DNA of 64,000 nucleotides from Bradyrhizobium sp. CB82 (GTDB taxonomy: Bacteria > Pseudomonadota > Alphaproteobacteria > Rhizobiales > Xanthobacteraceae): contig NZ_CP121650.1 in assembly GCF_029714405.1 (NCBI RefSeq), forward strand, positions 2,237,001-2,301,000, given 5' to 3'. The notes below the pieces were generated by a model that made no database searches, was not told the origin of the DNA, and saw only the letters and a program-made list of their open reading frames with translations. Both the position numbers and the translations under genes were made by a program. Shown piece by piece: positions 25,261-33,796 of the stretch (its first letter is position 1; every line of letters starts with the position of its first letter).

Positions 25261-26373
25261 GATTGCGCTTCGGGGTCGCTGGAAGGGGCCGCTTCCGACT
25301 TCGTCCCTGCGGGAGCGATACAGGGCGATGACGCCGCGGCAAGCCTTCACGTCGAGCCGATGAAAATCGAGCTTCAAACGCTCGAGCTCGCCGGCCGTGA
25401 TACGGTAATTGGGCGCCCCGAGGAACAGCAGTGCCATCGTGGTCGGCCAGCAGAAGTTCTGCGATTTGGCCAGGATCAGCACGGGCTCGCGATCACGCTC
25501 GATCAGGGCCCGTTCGATGATGTCGACAGGCAACGGGCACAGCAAGGAGAGCGCGACTGCCGTTTCGTTGAACTTGAGCGAATGGGCGAACTCGAAGACC
25601 TTGTCTTCGGTCAGTACGCCGCGCTCGTGCAGCTTTGCGACCGTCCGCTTAGCGATGAAATAGTCCTTGGAAGCCGGGCCGAACCTGGCGTGCACCGCGC
25701 CGGTGACATCGACGACGACCCGGTGAATCTGCGGCCCGATATCGGGACGTTCGCGCTCGAGCTTCTGGCGCACTTCTGCGGAGGCTTTAGCGATCAGCTG
25801 ATGGAAGAGATGCCGGGGAATGTCCTTTCGCAGTCCGACGGATTCAGCGAGGATCGAATCACCTTCTGAACGCCGCACCAGGTGCAGGAAGCCGGAATTC
25901 GAAAAGCTCGCGCCGTTGTTTGCAGCGACCGAGTTGACGACCTCGTTGCTGCCGCGGACCACCAGGACGTCAGTCACGGCCTCCGGAACGGACTGTCGCT
26001 GGGAGATCGCGAGCAGATGCTGCTGGCTCTTGTTCCTGGCGCAAGCAATCAAGGTTTCGGTATCCAGGCGCCGGGATTGCCTGAGGATAGGCGAGGCGAC
26101 GTCGATGCAGTCGTCGGAGGCGAGCTGGCTCGCCAGCTTGTAGGGGGCGTTGTTGCTGGCAGCGAGTATTTCCGCCAGCCGTGCGCGTGCCGTCGTTTCG
26201 ATCTCCTGGGCGAGGCGGCCGATGATCTCGCCGAACGTCCAGATCTGGTCCTCGGAATAGGTCCCCGCGATCAGGAGATCGGTCGCGTGCCACATCGCCC
26301 GCAGACAGCTTTCGGGATTTCCTTTTGCAACGGTCTCCTCCAAATCGAGCAAGAACGATGTGGTTTCGATCAT
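25258..26373 (-). CDS. DUF2336 domain protein
   Basis: A 371-residue, mostly helical protein of the DUF2336 family, common in alphaproteobacteria. Tandem short helical units, as in LVVRGSNEVVNSVAANNGAS and VGLRKDIPRHLFHQLIAKAS, give a HEAT-like repeat appearance. There is no signal peptide or membrane helix. No biochemical function is established for the family that I can name. ATG 26373 (MIETTSFLLDLEETV) is preferred over an upstream TTG at 26403. It stands alone, downstream of a spacer with an 18-bp palindrome. Confidence 0.75.
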   Translation of the reverse strand: MIETTSFLLDLEETVAKGNPESCLRAMWHATDLLIAGTYSEDQIWTFGEIIGRLAQEIETTARARLAEILAASNNAPYKLASQLASDDCIDVASPILRQSRRLDTETLIACARNKSQQHLLAISQRQSVPEAVTDVLVVRGSNEVVNSVAANNGASFSNSGFLHLVRRSEGDSILAESVGLRKDIPRHLFHQLIAKASAEVRQKLERERPDIGPQIHRVVVDVTGAVHARFGPASKDYFIAKRTVAKLHERGVLTEDKVFEFAHSLKFNETAVALSLLCPLPVDIIERALIERDREPVLILAKSQNFCWPTTMALLFLGAPNYRITAGELERLKLDFHRLDVKACRGVIALYRSRRDEVGSGPFQRPRSAI

Positions 26374-26894
26374 GGGTGCGACTCGCGGCTTCAAAATGTT
26401 CAAAGCAAAACTACTCTAGGAAATGACGTCACTTGGCCATCACAGGGTTGAACGAGCGGTAAAGCGCAGGCCCGCGCCTCAGACCTGACTTAACGTCGGT
26501 GCAACGGAAAAGCTCAAATTTGAGCTTGTTTGCGGCAGGGGTGCAAGCGCAGTTGGCGGAGTAACGTTTATAGGAAATTCTGATTGATGGAATGAGCCAC
26601 TCGCGATGGTCCGAGGGAAAGGACGATTCGCGGGTTGTCACGAAATGCGGGGTTGAGGGGGCAGGCAGTGTCGGCGGGGATGGGCAGTGGGAGCGGGTAG
26701 TGGATAGAGCAAAGCCCCGCGAGCGGCCTCCGCGCCAATCAATTCGCGATAGACACCACAGTCCATTGCTGGCATACCAAATACCTGACGTAGCGGGGAC
26801 GCGAATCTGCAAAGCGCTCTGACCCAGCAATGGTCGGGTTGCCCAGCACATCTGGGGATCGCTTCGGCTGCACAACGTTTGTGAAAGAGGGAGC
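26374..26894. other. intergenic region with a perfect 18-bp palindrome
   Basis: No gene was found in this spacer between the divergent DUF2336 and ApbA-like genes. A perfect palindrome, AAGCTCAAATTTGAGCTT, occupies 26510-26527 and is a candidate operator for either gene. The rest shows no recognisable coding or repeat structure. Confidence 0.5.
26510..26527. promoter_or_regulatory. 18-bp perfect palindrome, operator candidate
   Basis: AAGCTCAAA-TTTGAGCTT is a perfect 9+9 palindrome with no spacer, 137 bp upstream of the DUF2336 ATG and 368 bp upstream of the ApbA-like gene. No adjacent regulator gene suggests which protein binds it. Confidence 0.4.
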
Positions 26895-27959
26895 ATGGCG
26901 CGTAACATACTGATCCTTGGGGCCTCCTACGGCTCCCTGCTGGGGACGAAGCTTTTGATGGCGGGTCACAACGTGACCCTGGTGTGCCGGGCAAAGACGG
27001 CCGAGCTGATCAATCGCGACGGTACCGAGGTGCGTATCAAGCTGCGCGACGAGGCAGTGCACCGCGCGATTATCTCGCGCGACCTGCGCGGCAAGCTCGA
27101 CGCGGTGACGCCCGCCAATGTCGACGTCTCCCGCTATGATCTGGTCGGCCTTGCGATGCAGGAGCCGCAATACACCAACCACACCGTGCGTATGCTCATG
27201 ATCAAGATCGCGGAAGCGGGGTTGCCCTGTCTGTCGATCATGAACATGCCGCCCTTGCCATATCTGAAGCGCATCCCGGCGCTGTCAGGCATGGACCTCG
27301 AGGAGGCCTATACCAATGCGCAGGTGTGGGAGCGTTTCAAGCCGGGGCTGGTGACGCTCTGCTCGCCGGATCCGCAAGCCTTCCGTCCGCCGGAAGAGGC
27401 GGCGAACGTGCTGCATGTCGGCCTGCCGACCAACTTCAAGGCGTCGGTGTTCGAGGACGAGAAGCACAACAAGGTGTTGCGCGAGCTCGAGACCGATATC
27501 GATGCGGTGACGCTCGACGGCCACGACGTTCCAGTGAAGCTCAAGGTGTTCGATTCGCTGTTCGTGCCGCTGGCGAAATGGTCCATGCTGCTCACCGGCA
27601 ACTACCGCTGCATCACCCCGCACGAGCCGCAGTCGATCCGTGATGCCGTGCACACTGATTTGAAGCGCTCGCAGTCGATCTACGATCACGTCGATGCGCT
27701 CGCGCGGCGCCTCGGAGCCGACCCGAAGGATCAGGTGCCGTTCGAGAAATACGCCAAGGCGGCTGACAGCCCGCTCAAGCCGTCCTCTGCCGCACGCGCG
27801 GTCGCCGCCGGCGCGCCGTTCATCGAGCGGGTCGATCTGCTGGTGAAGCTGATCTCGCATCAGCTCGGCGTGCCCAATGCCGAGATCGACCGCACGGTCG
27901 AAACTGTCGATCAGAAGCTGAACGAGAAGATCGTGCAGGGCGGCTCCGGCGCATCGTGA
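26895..27959 (+). CDS. ketopantoate reductase-family (ApbA/PanE-like) oxidoreductase
   Basis: A 354-residue NAD(P)-dependent dehydrogenase fold. The N-terminal glycine motif is ILILGASYGSLLGTKLLMAG, altered from the usual GxGxxG, with NVTLVCR following the second strand as in PanE. A C-terminal helical domain (from about residue 200) contains FDSLFVPLAKWSMLLTGNYR. PanE reduces ketopantoate to pantoate, but this protein diverges from true PanE, and such paralogues act on other 2-oxoacids or opine-like substrates. No neighbouring gene defines its role; the IS element lies 49 bp downstream. Confidence 0.7.
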   Translation: MARNILILGASYGSLLGTKLLMAGHNVTLVCRAKTAELINRDGTEVRIKLRDEAVHRAIISRDLRGKLDAVTPANVDVSRYDLVGLAMQEPQYTNHTVRMLMIKIAEAGLPCLSIMNMPPLPYLKRIPALSGMDLEEAYTNAQVWERFKPGLVTLCSPDPQAFRPPEEAANVLHVGLPTNFKASVFEDEKHNKVLRELETDIDAVTLDGHDVPVKLKVFDSLFVPLAKWSMLLTGNYRCITPHEPQSIRDAVHTDLKRSQSIYDHVDALARRLGADPKDQVPFEKYAKAADSPLKPSSAARAVAAGAPFIERVDLLVKLISHQLGVPNAEIDRTVETVDQKLNEKIVQGGSGAS

Positions 27960-28124
27960 CACGGGTCAGCGCCGGCGGCCGATGACGGTGTCGATCCCTC
28001 ACCCTGAGAGCTTGCCAATCTTTCTCGTTTTGCGTGGTCATCGAAGGATGTGGCAGTTCCTCGTCGTGGCAACGCGTGGGCTGGGCGGCTGTGGCGAGGT
28101 TGGGGGATGTCGATGAACGCTCCT

Positions 28125-28799
28125 CTATGCGCTAGCGAGGCGGTTGCCTTGCAGGATGTTGTTGGCGAGGGCGTACCAGAGCACGACGGCGCGGACCTTT
28201 TCGAGGCCGCGCACGGTCAATTGCCGCAGGTCCCAGTTGCGCCAGCGGGCATGTATGCACTCGCAAATCGACCGGGGCTTGTATCGGGCCTTGCCCTCTT
28301 CGCTCGCCATGGCCAACACCCCCGGGCCGTCGCCGCGTCGCGGTAGATGGGGATCGGTGCCGTGCTTGGATTGAGTGGGCGGGCAAAAGATATCGATGCC
28401 CTCGGCGTGCGCCCACTCGATGTCCTCGGCACTGCCAAAGCCGCCATCGACGAGATGGTCCTTGGGCAACCCGCCAGGACGCGCGCGCTGCCGCTCCAGC
28501 ATGGGCCGCATCAGGCCGCGGTCGGACCCGGTGTTGCAGACCTTGATGTCAACGACGATCGGCTGGCCGGCGGCACTCGTCACCTGCACGTTGTAGGCGG
28601 GGCGGAAGCCGCCGTCGGCCATCTTCATGACCCGTGCGTCGGCGTCCGTCGTGGAGGCCCGCGGCTCTTTCGGCTTCTTGCCGTTGCCGCGCTTTTCTTC
28701 GCGCTCCTTGCGCTGCTGCTTGATTTCGGCGAGCGCCGTCTGCGCCGCTTTGACGCGCGCTCTGCGCTCACGCGCGGCGCGCTCCTTGGCGGCCTTCAT
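28125..28799 (-). pseudogene. IS1182-type transposase, 3' part
   Basis: This 224-residue reading frame carries the second half of the transposase. It starts with a charged coiled-coil-like stretch (KAAKERAARERRARV), then DADARVMKMADGGFRPAYN, the second catalytic Asp in HLVDGGFGSAED and the region of the final Glu in ICECIHARWRNWDLRQ and LTVRGLEKVRAVVLWYALA. It overlaps the 5' part by four bases in a different frame. A one-base loss near 28834 would explain the split; a natural frameshift is the alternative. Confidence 0.8.
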
Positions 28800-29443
28800 G
28801 CGCTGATTGCTAGCATCCGAACGAGCGTCAACCTCTGTTTGAGGTCTTCCACCACCGCCTCAGCCAAGGCCAGGTGCCGATCGAGCGTCGCCTCCCGCCG
28901 GAACGAAGCGGCCCCGGCGCTGGCCCGGACCCGAACACCGTCCTGCGCCAGCGTTTCCAGATTGACGAGGCCGACCTTCGCCAGCACCGCCAAATGCTCG
29001 CAAAGCAGCCGGTCGAGCAGGTCGGCGCAACCGACCCGGAAGTCCGCCAGCGTGTGATGGTTCACCGACACCCCGCCACACAGCCAACGATAGGTGTCAT
29101 GGCTCCCGCAAAGCCGCTCCAACGCGCGCGCGCTGCCGACGCCCTCGCTGGTGGCATAGAGCCACAGCGCCAGCAAAAGCCGCGGCGATGTCGCGGGGTG
29201 ACCGGGCCGATCGCCCCGCGCTTTGATCCGGTTCTCCAGCTCACTCAGGTCGAGTTCCTCGACATAGGACCAGATCAGGCGCACCGGATGGTCTTCCCCG
29301 ATCAGGCTCTCGATATCCACTGCTCGCAACTCGATTTGATCGCGTTGGGGCTCACGAAGTCGCGGCGCTGCGAGCGGCGCCGCACCGGCTTGCGGCTTTG
29401 CCTGCTCCGGCAGATCCCCAAACAATTCATCAGCGGCCATCAT
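28796..29443 (-). pseudogene. IS1182-type transposase, 5' part
   Basis: This 215-residue frame holds the DUF772-type N-terminal domain (LIGEDHPVRLIWSYVEELDL, GSHDTYRWLCGGVSVNHHTL) and the first catalytic Asp in LAQDGVRVRASAGAASFRRE. In the minus-strand sense the text CTC AAA CAG AGG TTG at 28840-28832 would continue in the frame of the 3' part if one G were restored after CAG (giving KQEVDARSDASNQR). The element is therefore probably inactive unless the shift is bypassed. Confidence 0.8.
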
Positions 29444-29532
29444 CCCTCCTGCGAATCCATCACCGCAAGAGAATCACACAGCACCAGCTTTCGGCTATAC
29501 CGCTTGCGAGCAGTCAAAAAGATTCACAGCCT

Positions 29533-29632
29533 CTGAGGAGCGCGCTCCTGCGAGCGTCTCGAAGGGTGAGGGGCACCTTTCGGACCTTCATCCTTTGAGA
29601 CGCGCGTTCCACGCTCCTCAGGAAGAGGAATA
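29533..29632. repeat. two copies of a palindromic repeat (one interrupted by the IS)
   Basis: 29533-29580 is the right half of the palindrome split by the IS, ending CGTCTCGAAGGGTGAGGGG. A second related unit follows at about 29588-29632: TTCATCCTTTGAGACGCGCG then CGCTCCTCAGGAAGAGG. The pattern (catccttcgagacgc... and gctcctcaggatgag) is one I associate with dispersed repeats in Bradyrhizobium genomes. Confidence 0.55.
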
Positions 29633-29787
29633 ACCACCGTTGTGGCGTTGTCCCCATTTCCTTTTGGGCTCCGCGCGGAGAAGCGCCGCCCTATTGCAAC
29701 GGCAAATTTGAACTTCCATTTCATTGATTTCGCCGGCCAAGCGAGAGATGACAGGCCGGTGACTATGAATTCCGTTGGAGACCAAGA

Positions 29788-30570
29788 ATGTCGTTTCGTT
29801 CCGTTCTGATTCTTTCGACCGTGCTTGCCGCCTGGTCGGCAGCGGCTTCGGCGGAGACCATCAAGATTGGCGTGACCCCGGGCCCGCATGCGCAGATCCT
29901 CGAGGCGGTGAAGCCGATCGCAGCGAAGAATGGGCTCGATATCCAGCTCGTCGAGTTTTCCGACTACGTCGTGCCCAACGCCGCGCTCGATGCCGGCGAT
30001 ATCCAGGCCAACTCGTTCCAAAACCAGCCTTATCTCGACAACCAGAAGGCCGATCGCGGCTACAAGATCGATGCGGTGGGGTTGACCGTCAATTTCCCGA
30101 TCGGAGTCTATTCGAAGAAGCACAAGACCTGGGCCGACATTCCCGACAGCGGCAAGGTCTCGATCCCAAACGATCCGACCAATGGCGGACGCGTTTTGCT
30201 GCTGTTGCGCGACAAGGGCGTGATCAAGCTGAAGGACGGCGTTGGCTTCAAGCCGACGGTGCTCGACATCACCGACAATCCCAAGAAGCTGAAATTCATC
30301 GAGGTCGACGCGGCGCAGGCACCGCGCGCGCTTGACGACGTCGACGCGGCGGCGATCAACACCAACTACGCGACGCAGGCCGGACTTGATCCGGTGAAGG
30401 ACCCCATCCTGCGCGAGGATCCGAAGGGCCCTTACGTCAACCTGATCGCCGTCCGCGCCGCCGACAAGGACAAGCCGTGGGTCAAGATCCTCGTCGACAG
30501 CTATCATACGCCCGAGGTCAAGGAGTTCGTCCTGACCAAGTTCAAGGGCGCCGTGCTGCCGAGCTGGTGA
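29788..30570 (+). CDS. MetQ/NlpA-family substrate-binding protein
   Basis: A 260-residue binding protein of the methionine-transporter family. Residues 1-22 are a Sec signal ending AASA|ETIKIGVTPG; no lipobox cysteine is present, unlike typical MetQ lipoproteins. Family motifs include LVEFSDYVVPNAAL, GDIQANSFQNQPYLD, KVSIPNDPTNGGRVLLLL and AAAINTNYATQAG. It should bind L- or D-methionine or a related amino acid in the periplasm. No metN or metI gene is adjacent, so it must use a transporter encoded elsewhere. GGAG is eight bases before the ATG. Confidence 0.88.
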   Translation: MSFRSVLILSTVLAAWSAAASAETIKIGVTPGPHAQILEAVKPIAAKNGLDIQLVEFSDYVVPNAALDAGDIQANSFQNQPYLDNQKADRGYKIDAVGLTVNFPIGVYSKKHKTWADIPDSGKVSIPNDPTNGGRVLLLLRDKGVIKLKDGVGFKPTVLDITDNPKKLKFIEVDAAQAPRALDDVDAAAINTNYATQAGLDPVKDPILREDPKGPYVNLIAVRAADKDKPWVKILVDSYHTPEVKEFVLTKFKGAVLPSW

Positions 30571-30582
30571 CCGGCCAGGCTG

Positions 30583-30993
30583 CTAGTGGAAGCTGCGGCT
30601 CGGTCCCGGCGAATCGTCGTGCGTCTGCTCGACGATCTGCGCGATCGGGCTCGACTGGTGATGAACGAGCAGCCAGGCGTTGCCGATGCGCCGGAAATGA
30701 TTGGTGGCGGCAAGCGCTGTGCCGTCGACGATCTCGATGCACAGCACCCGTCCGCTGTCGCCTTCGACGATCGCGTGCGGCTCCGCGCAGGCGATCTGCG
30801 GTCGGCTCGGGTTCTGCAGGATGTCGCGCCAGCTCCCGATCACCGTGGCGCGGCCGATGATGCCGGGCCAGCCGGGATGAACGCAGGAGATGCCGTCCTC
30901 GTCCGCCCACAACCGTTCCATGGCCGCGATGTCGCCGGCCGCGAAGGCGGCATAAAAGGCTGCGTTGGCTGCGATGATCGCGCTTTTGCTCAT
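30583..30993 (-). CDS. SnoaL/NTF2-like protein
   Basis: A 136-residue protein with the cone-shaped NTF2-like fold: AANAAFYAAFAAGDIAAMER then LWADEDGISCVHPGWPGIIG, and strands ending TNHFRRIGNAWLLVHHQSSP. These proteins may be small enzymes or ligand-binding modules; this DUF4440/SnoaL_3-type branch has no assigned substrate. ATG 30993 (MSKSAIIAANAAF) is preferred to the open frame reaching 31080. It converges with the metQ-like gene, 12 bp apart. Confidence 0.75.
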   Translation of the reverse strand: MSKSAIIAANAAFYAAFAAGDIAAMERLWADEDGISCVHPGWPGIIGRATVIGSWRDILQNPSRPQIACAEPHAIVEGDSGRVLCIEIVDGTALAATNHFRRIGNAWLLVHHQSSPIAQIVEQTHDDSPGPSRSFH

Positions 30994-31134
30994 ATACTTC
31001 GGGTGAGCCAAGCGCGGGCAAAAATCAAGAGCAACTTCCGCTGATCGGGCCACCATGTTCCCGCCGGAACAGCGGTTCATGACCAGCGTTGTATCCAGCG
31101 AACGCTACAGGATCGAGCCTCGGGAGAGGGACTC

Positions 31135-31338
31135 ATGGGACTTGCTCAATACGCGATCGTGCCGGTGCGCGACCAGTGGGGCGTGCTGCATGACGGCAAC
31201 ATCAACGGCGAGTACGAAACCAAGGAGTCGGCGTTCGAGTCGGCCGCCGCCGCAGCCTCGCTCGCCATCCGTCAGGGACACGAGGTCCATCTCAGTGTCC
31301 CCGGGCGTGAGCCGGGCGAAACCGCGCTCGGAGTTTGA
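31135..31338 (+). CDS. small hypothetical protein (DUF2188-like)
   Basis: A 67-residue protein starting MGLAQYAIVPVRDQWGVLHD, containing YETKESAFESAAAAASLAIR and ending in VHLSVPG. The layout, a short beta hairpin, a helix rich in Ala, and a final strand, resembles small DUF2188-like proteins found singly in many proteobacteria. GGGAGAGG precedes the ATG. It ends 3 bp from the convergent dehydrogenase gene. No function can be assigned. Confidence 0.6.
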   Translation: MGLAQYAIVPVRDQWGVLHDGNINGEYETKESAFESAAAAASLAIRQGHEVHLSVPGREPGETALGV

Positions 31339-31341
31339 TCG

Positions 31342-32817
31342 TCAGGATTTCAGGAGCTTGCAGTTCGCCACCGTCTGCCGCGCGCCCTGCGCATAGAGCT
31401 TGTCGAGCGCACCGGTCACGGCCTCGCGCAGGCGAGGATCAGTGCCAAGCGGGCCGAACACCTTGCCGATGCCAAGCAGCGCCGGCGCGAGACGCTCCGC
31501 AGCCGGACCCTGCTCGCGCGCAATGCCTGCGAATTCGCGCGCAAGCGGGTCGCGCACGTCGAACGCGCGGCCCTGCTCGTCGCTTCCCGTGACGTAGCGC
31601 ATCCAGCCTGCAACCGCGAGCGCATGCGTATCGATCGGCAAGTCCCGGCGTAGCCGGTCCTGGATCGTGCCAAGCAGCCGCTGTGGCAGTTTTTGCGAGC
31701 CATCCATGGCGATCTGCCAGGTGCGGTGATGCAGCGCCGGATTTGCAAAGCGTTTCAACAGGGAGGCGCGATAGGCGGAAAGATCGGTGCCTGCCGGCAT
31801 GGTCAGCGTCACCGCAGCATCCTCCATCACGCCTGCGGCAAGCCGCGCGAAGTGCGGATCAAGCATGGTGTCGGCGATGGTCTCATAGCCCGCGAGATAG
31901 CCGAGATATGCGAGCGCCGAATGGCTGGCGTTGAGCAGCCGTAACTTCATCAGCTCGAAAGGCTTGACGTCGGTGACGAGCTCGACGCCCGCGGCGCCAA
32001 GATCGGGGCGGCCCGCGGAGAAGCGGTCCTCGACCACCCATTGCGTGAACGGCTCGGTCATCACCGGCCAGGCATCCTGCATCGCGAGCGCGGTTGAGAC
32101 AGCCGCCCGATCGGCATCGGTCGTTTCCGGGACGATGCGGTCGACCATGGTGCAGGGGAAGGCGACGTTCTCGCAGATCCACTTGCCGAGATCCTTCGAC
32201 CGCAGCGCGGCAAACTGCGTCACGATCCGGCGCACGGTGTGGCCGTTGGCGGCGAGGTTGTCGCAACAGAGCACGGTGAAGGGCGCAAGCCCCTGCGTTC
32301 TCCGGCGCGCCAGCGCGGCGACGATGAAGCCGGGTGCCGAGCGCGGCGCGTCGAGATTGTTGAGGTCATGGACGACGTCCGGATGCCGCTCATCGAGATC
32401 GCCGGTCTGAGGCGTGTGGCAATAGCCCTTCTCGGTGACCGTCAGCGAGACGATGCGGATGGCGGGATCGGCCATTCTAGCAATCAGCCGCGCGGGGTCT
32501 TCGCGCGCGACCTCGCTGCCGACCAGTGCGCCAATCACGCGATGGTCGGTGCCTTCGGCCGAGCGCACCGCGACGGTATAGAGATGATCCTGTGGGGAGA
32601 GCGCATCGCGGGTGTCGGGACTGCGCAGGCTCGCACCGATGATGCCCCAGGCGGGCGCGCCTGCGGCAAGGCAATCGTCGATGACGACGGCCTGATGGGC
32701 CCGATGGAAGGCGCCTAGCCCGAGATGCACGATGCCGGGCGTGACGCGGGAACGGTCATAGGCCGGACGGCGGATGCCGGACGGCAGTCGGTCGAGATTG
32801 GCGCGGCCAAGCCGCAT
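31342..32817 (-). CDS. uxuB: mannitol dehydrogenase-family oxidoreductase (fructuronate reductase-like)
   Basis: A 491-residue long-chain dehydrogenase. The NAD-binding start is IVHLGLGAFHRAHQAV and the catalytic motif is FELMKLRLLNASHSALAYLG, with the conserved Lys, Asn and His. Family members are fructuronate reductase (UxuB), tagaturonate reductase and mannitol 2-dehydrogenase. The divergent GntR gene, L-idonate dehydrogenase and mannonate dehydratase next door favour fructuronate reductase, which makes D-mannonate for UxuA. ATG 32817 has GGGGGAG upstream and is preferred over the ATG at 32853. Confidence 0.8.
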   Translation of the reverse strand: MRLGRANLDRLPSGIRRPAYDRSRVTPGIVHLGLGAFHRAHQAVVIDDCLAAGAPAWGIIGASLRSPDTRDALSPQDHLYTVAVRSAEGTDHRVIGALVGSEVAREDPARLIARMADPAIRIVSLTVTEKGYCHTPQTGDLDERHPDVVHDLNNLDAPRSAPGFIVAALARRRTQGLAPFTVLCCDNLAANGHTVRRIVTQFAALRSKDLGKWICENVAFPCTMVDRIVPETTDADRAAVSTALAMQDAWPVMTEPFTQWVVEDRFSAGRPDLGAAGVELVTDVKPFELMKLRLLNASHSALAYLGYLAGYETIADTMLDPHFARLAAGVMEDAAVTLTMPAGTDLSAYRASLLKRFANPALHHRTWQIAMDGSQKLPQRLLGTIQDRLRRDLPIDTHALAVAGWMRYVTGSDEQGRAFDVRDPLAREFAGIAREQGPAAERLAPALLGIGKVFGPLGTDPRLREAVTGALDKLYAQGARQTVANCKLLKS

Positions 32818-32882
32818 GGTCGTCTCCCCCTTTACTTTTCCGCTGCTTGACATGCCGGCCCTCCTCGGTCAATGCTCTGGTC

Positions 32883-32899
32883 AATTGGTAAGACCAATT
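32883..32899. promoter_or_regulatory. GntR/FadR-type operator
   Basis: AATTGGT-AAG-ACCAATT is a perfect 7+3+7 inverted repeat between the divergent fructuronate-reductase-like and GntR genes. It matches the TGGTNNNACCA core of FadR-subfamily sites and resembles the AATTGGTATACCAATT consensus of UxuR/ExuR. It is 66 bp upstream of the uxuB-like start and 60 bp upstream of the regulator's GTG, well placed to control both. Confidence 0.7.
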
Positions 32900-32958
32900 T
32901 CCCAAAATTGGCGGGCGCCCGGGGGAGCACGCCGGGCAGCCCTCTCAAGGAGGCGAGC

Positions 32959-33753
32959 GTGCCGCTGGAAGCTGTGGAGGCGAGACGGCTTTATCGCCAG
33001 GTCGCCGATCAATTGCGGGCTCTGATCGACAGCGGCGAGTACGCCGTCGGAAGCCGGCTGCCGACCGAGCGCGAGCTGGCCATGCAGCTCAGGGTCTCGC
33101 GGCCGACGGTGCGCGAAGCCCTGATCGCACTTGAGGTCGCAGGCCGCGTCCGCATCCGTGTCGGTTCCGGCATTTACGTGGTCGAGCCCGCAGGCTCCGC
33201 AACGTCCGTTCCTGCAACCCTGATCGAAGGCCCGTTCGAGCTGCTCCGCGCTCGCGAATTCCTCGAAGGCGCCATCGCCGAGCAAGCCGCGCGCTTGGCG
33301 ACAAAGGACGATCTCGCGCGCATCGACGCTTCCCTGATCGCGATGGAAAACGTCGAGCATCCCGGCGAAGCCTCGATGTTCCACGATCGCGCCTTTCACA
33401 ATGCGATTGCAAGCAGTCTCGGCAATGCCGTTCTCGTGCGCGTGGTCGGCGAGCTCTTCGACCATCGTCTCAACCCCTACTTCTCGCAGCTCGCGCATTA
33501 CTTCGAAAGCCCACGCACCTGGCGCGCCGCGCTCGATGAACACCGCGTCGTGCGCGACGCGATTGCGGCGCGCGATCCCGAGGCTGCCCGTGACGCGATG
33601 CGCGATCATCTGGCCCGCTCGCAGGAGCGCTTTGCACGAAATTTTGGCGCTGAGACTGGTGCGGCACCGACGCCCACCCGCAGCGGGGTGGCGCGATCGG
33701 GAGCGGCCCCGTCAAAGCCAAGGCGACAACCGAAAAAACAGGCCGCGGGATGA
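32959..33753 (+). CDS. GntR-family (FadR subfamily) regulator of hexuronate genes
   Basis: A 264-residue regulator. The winged helix includes SRLPTERELAMQLRVSRPTV then REALIALEVAGRVRIRVGSG; the FCD domain shows metal-ligand histidines in FHDRAFHNAIA, DEHRVVRDAIAA and MRDHLARS. A 35-residue basic, Ala/Pro-rich tail follows. I place the start at GTG 32959 because AAGGAGG lies six bases before it; the open frame back to 32872 would overlap the operator. It most likely represses the flanking uxuB, idnD and uxuA-like genes and senses a hexuronate intermediate. Confidence 0.85.
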   Translation: MPLEAVEARRLYRQVADQLRALIDSGEYAVGSRLPTERELAMQLRVSRPTVREALIALEVAGRVRIRVGSGIYVVEPAGSATSVPATLIEGPFELLRAREFLEGAIAEQAARLATKDDLARIDASLIAMENVEHPGEASMFHDRAFHNAIASSLGNAVLVRVVGELFDHRLNPYFSQLAHYFESPRTWRAALDEHRVVRDAIAARDPEAARDAMRDHLARSQERFARNFGAETGAAPTPTRSGVARSGAAPSKPRRQPKKQAAG

Positions 33754-33796
33754 TCGGCCTGACGCTCCGGCTGTCTAAATATATGGGACTCTCCAA

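Larger units (their letters stand above)
28009..29532 (-). mobile_element. IS1182-like insertion sequence (about 1.52 kb)
   Basis: The element encodes a two-piece DDE transposase. Its ends are imperfect inverted repeats: left AGCTTGCCAATCTTTCT from 28009, right (reverse complement from 29532) AGGCTGTGAATCTTTTT. The 5-bp sequence CTGAG occurs immediately outside both ends (28004-28008 and 29533-29537), consistent with a target-site duplication. Removing the element and one CTGAG joins CCCTCACCCTGAG to GAGCGCGCTCCTGCGAGCG and on to GGGTGAGGG, an imperfect palindrome, so insertion was into a repeat. Confidence 0.75.
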
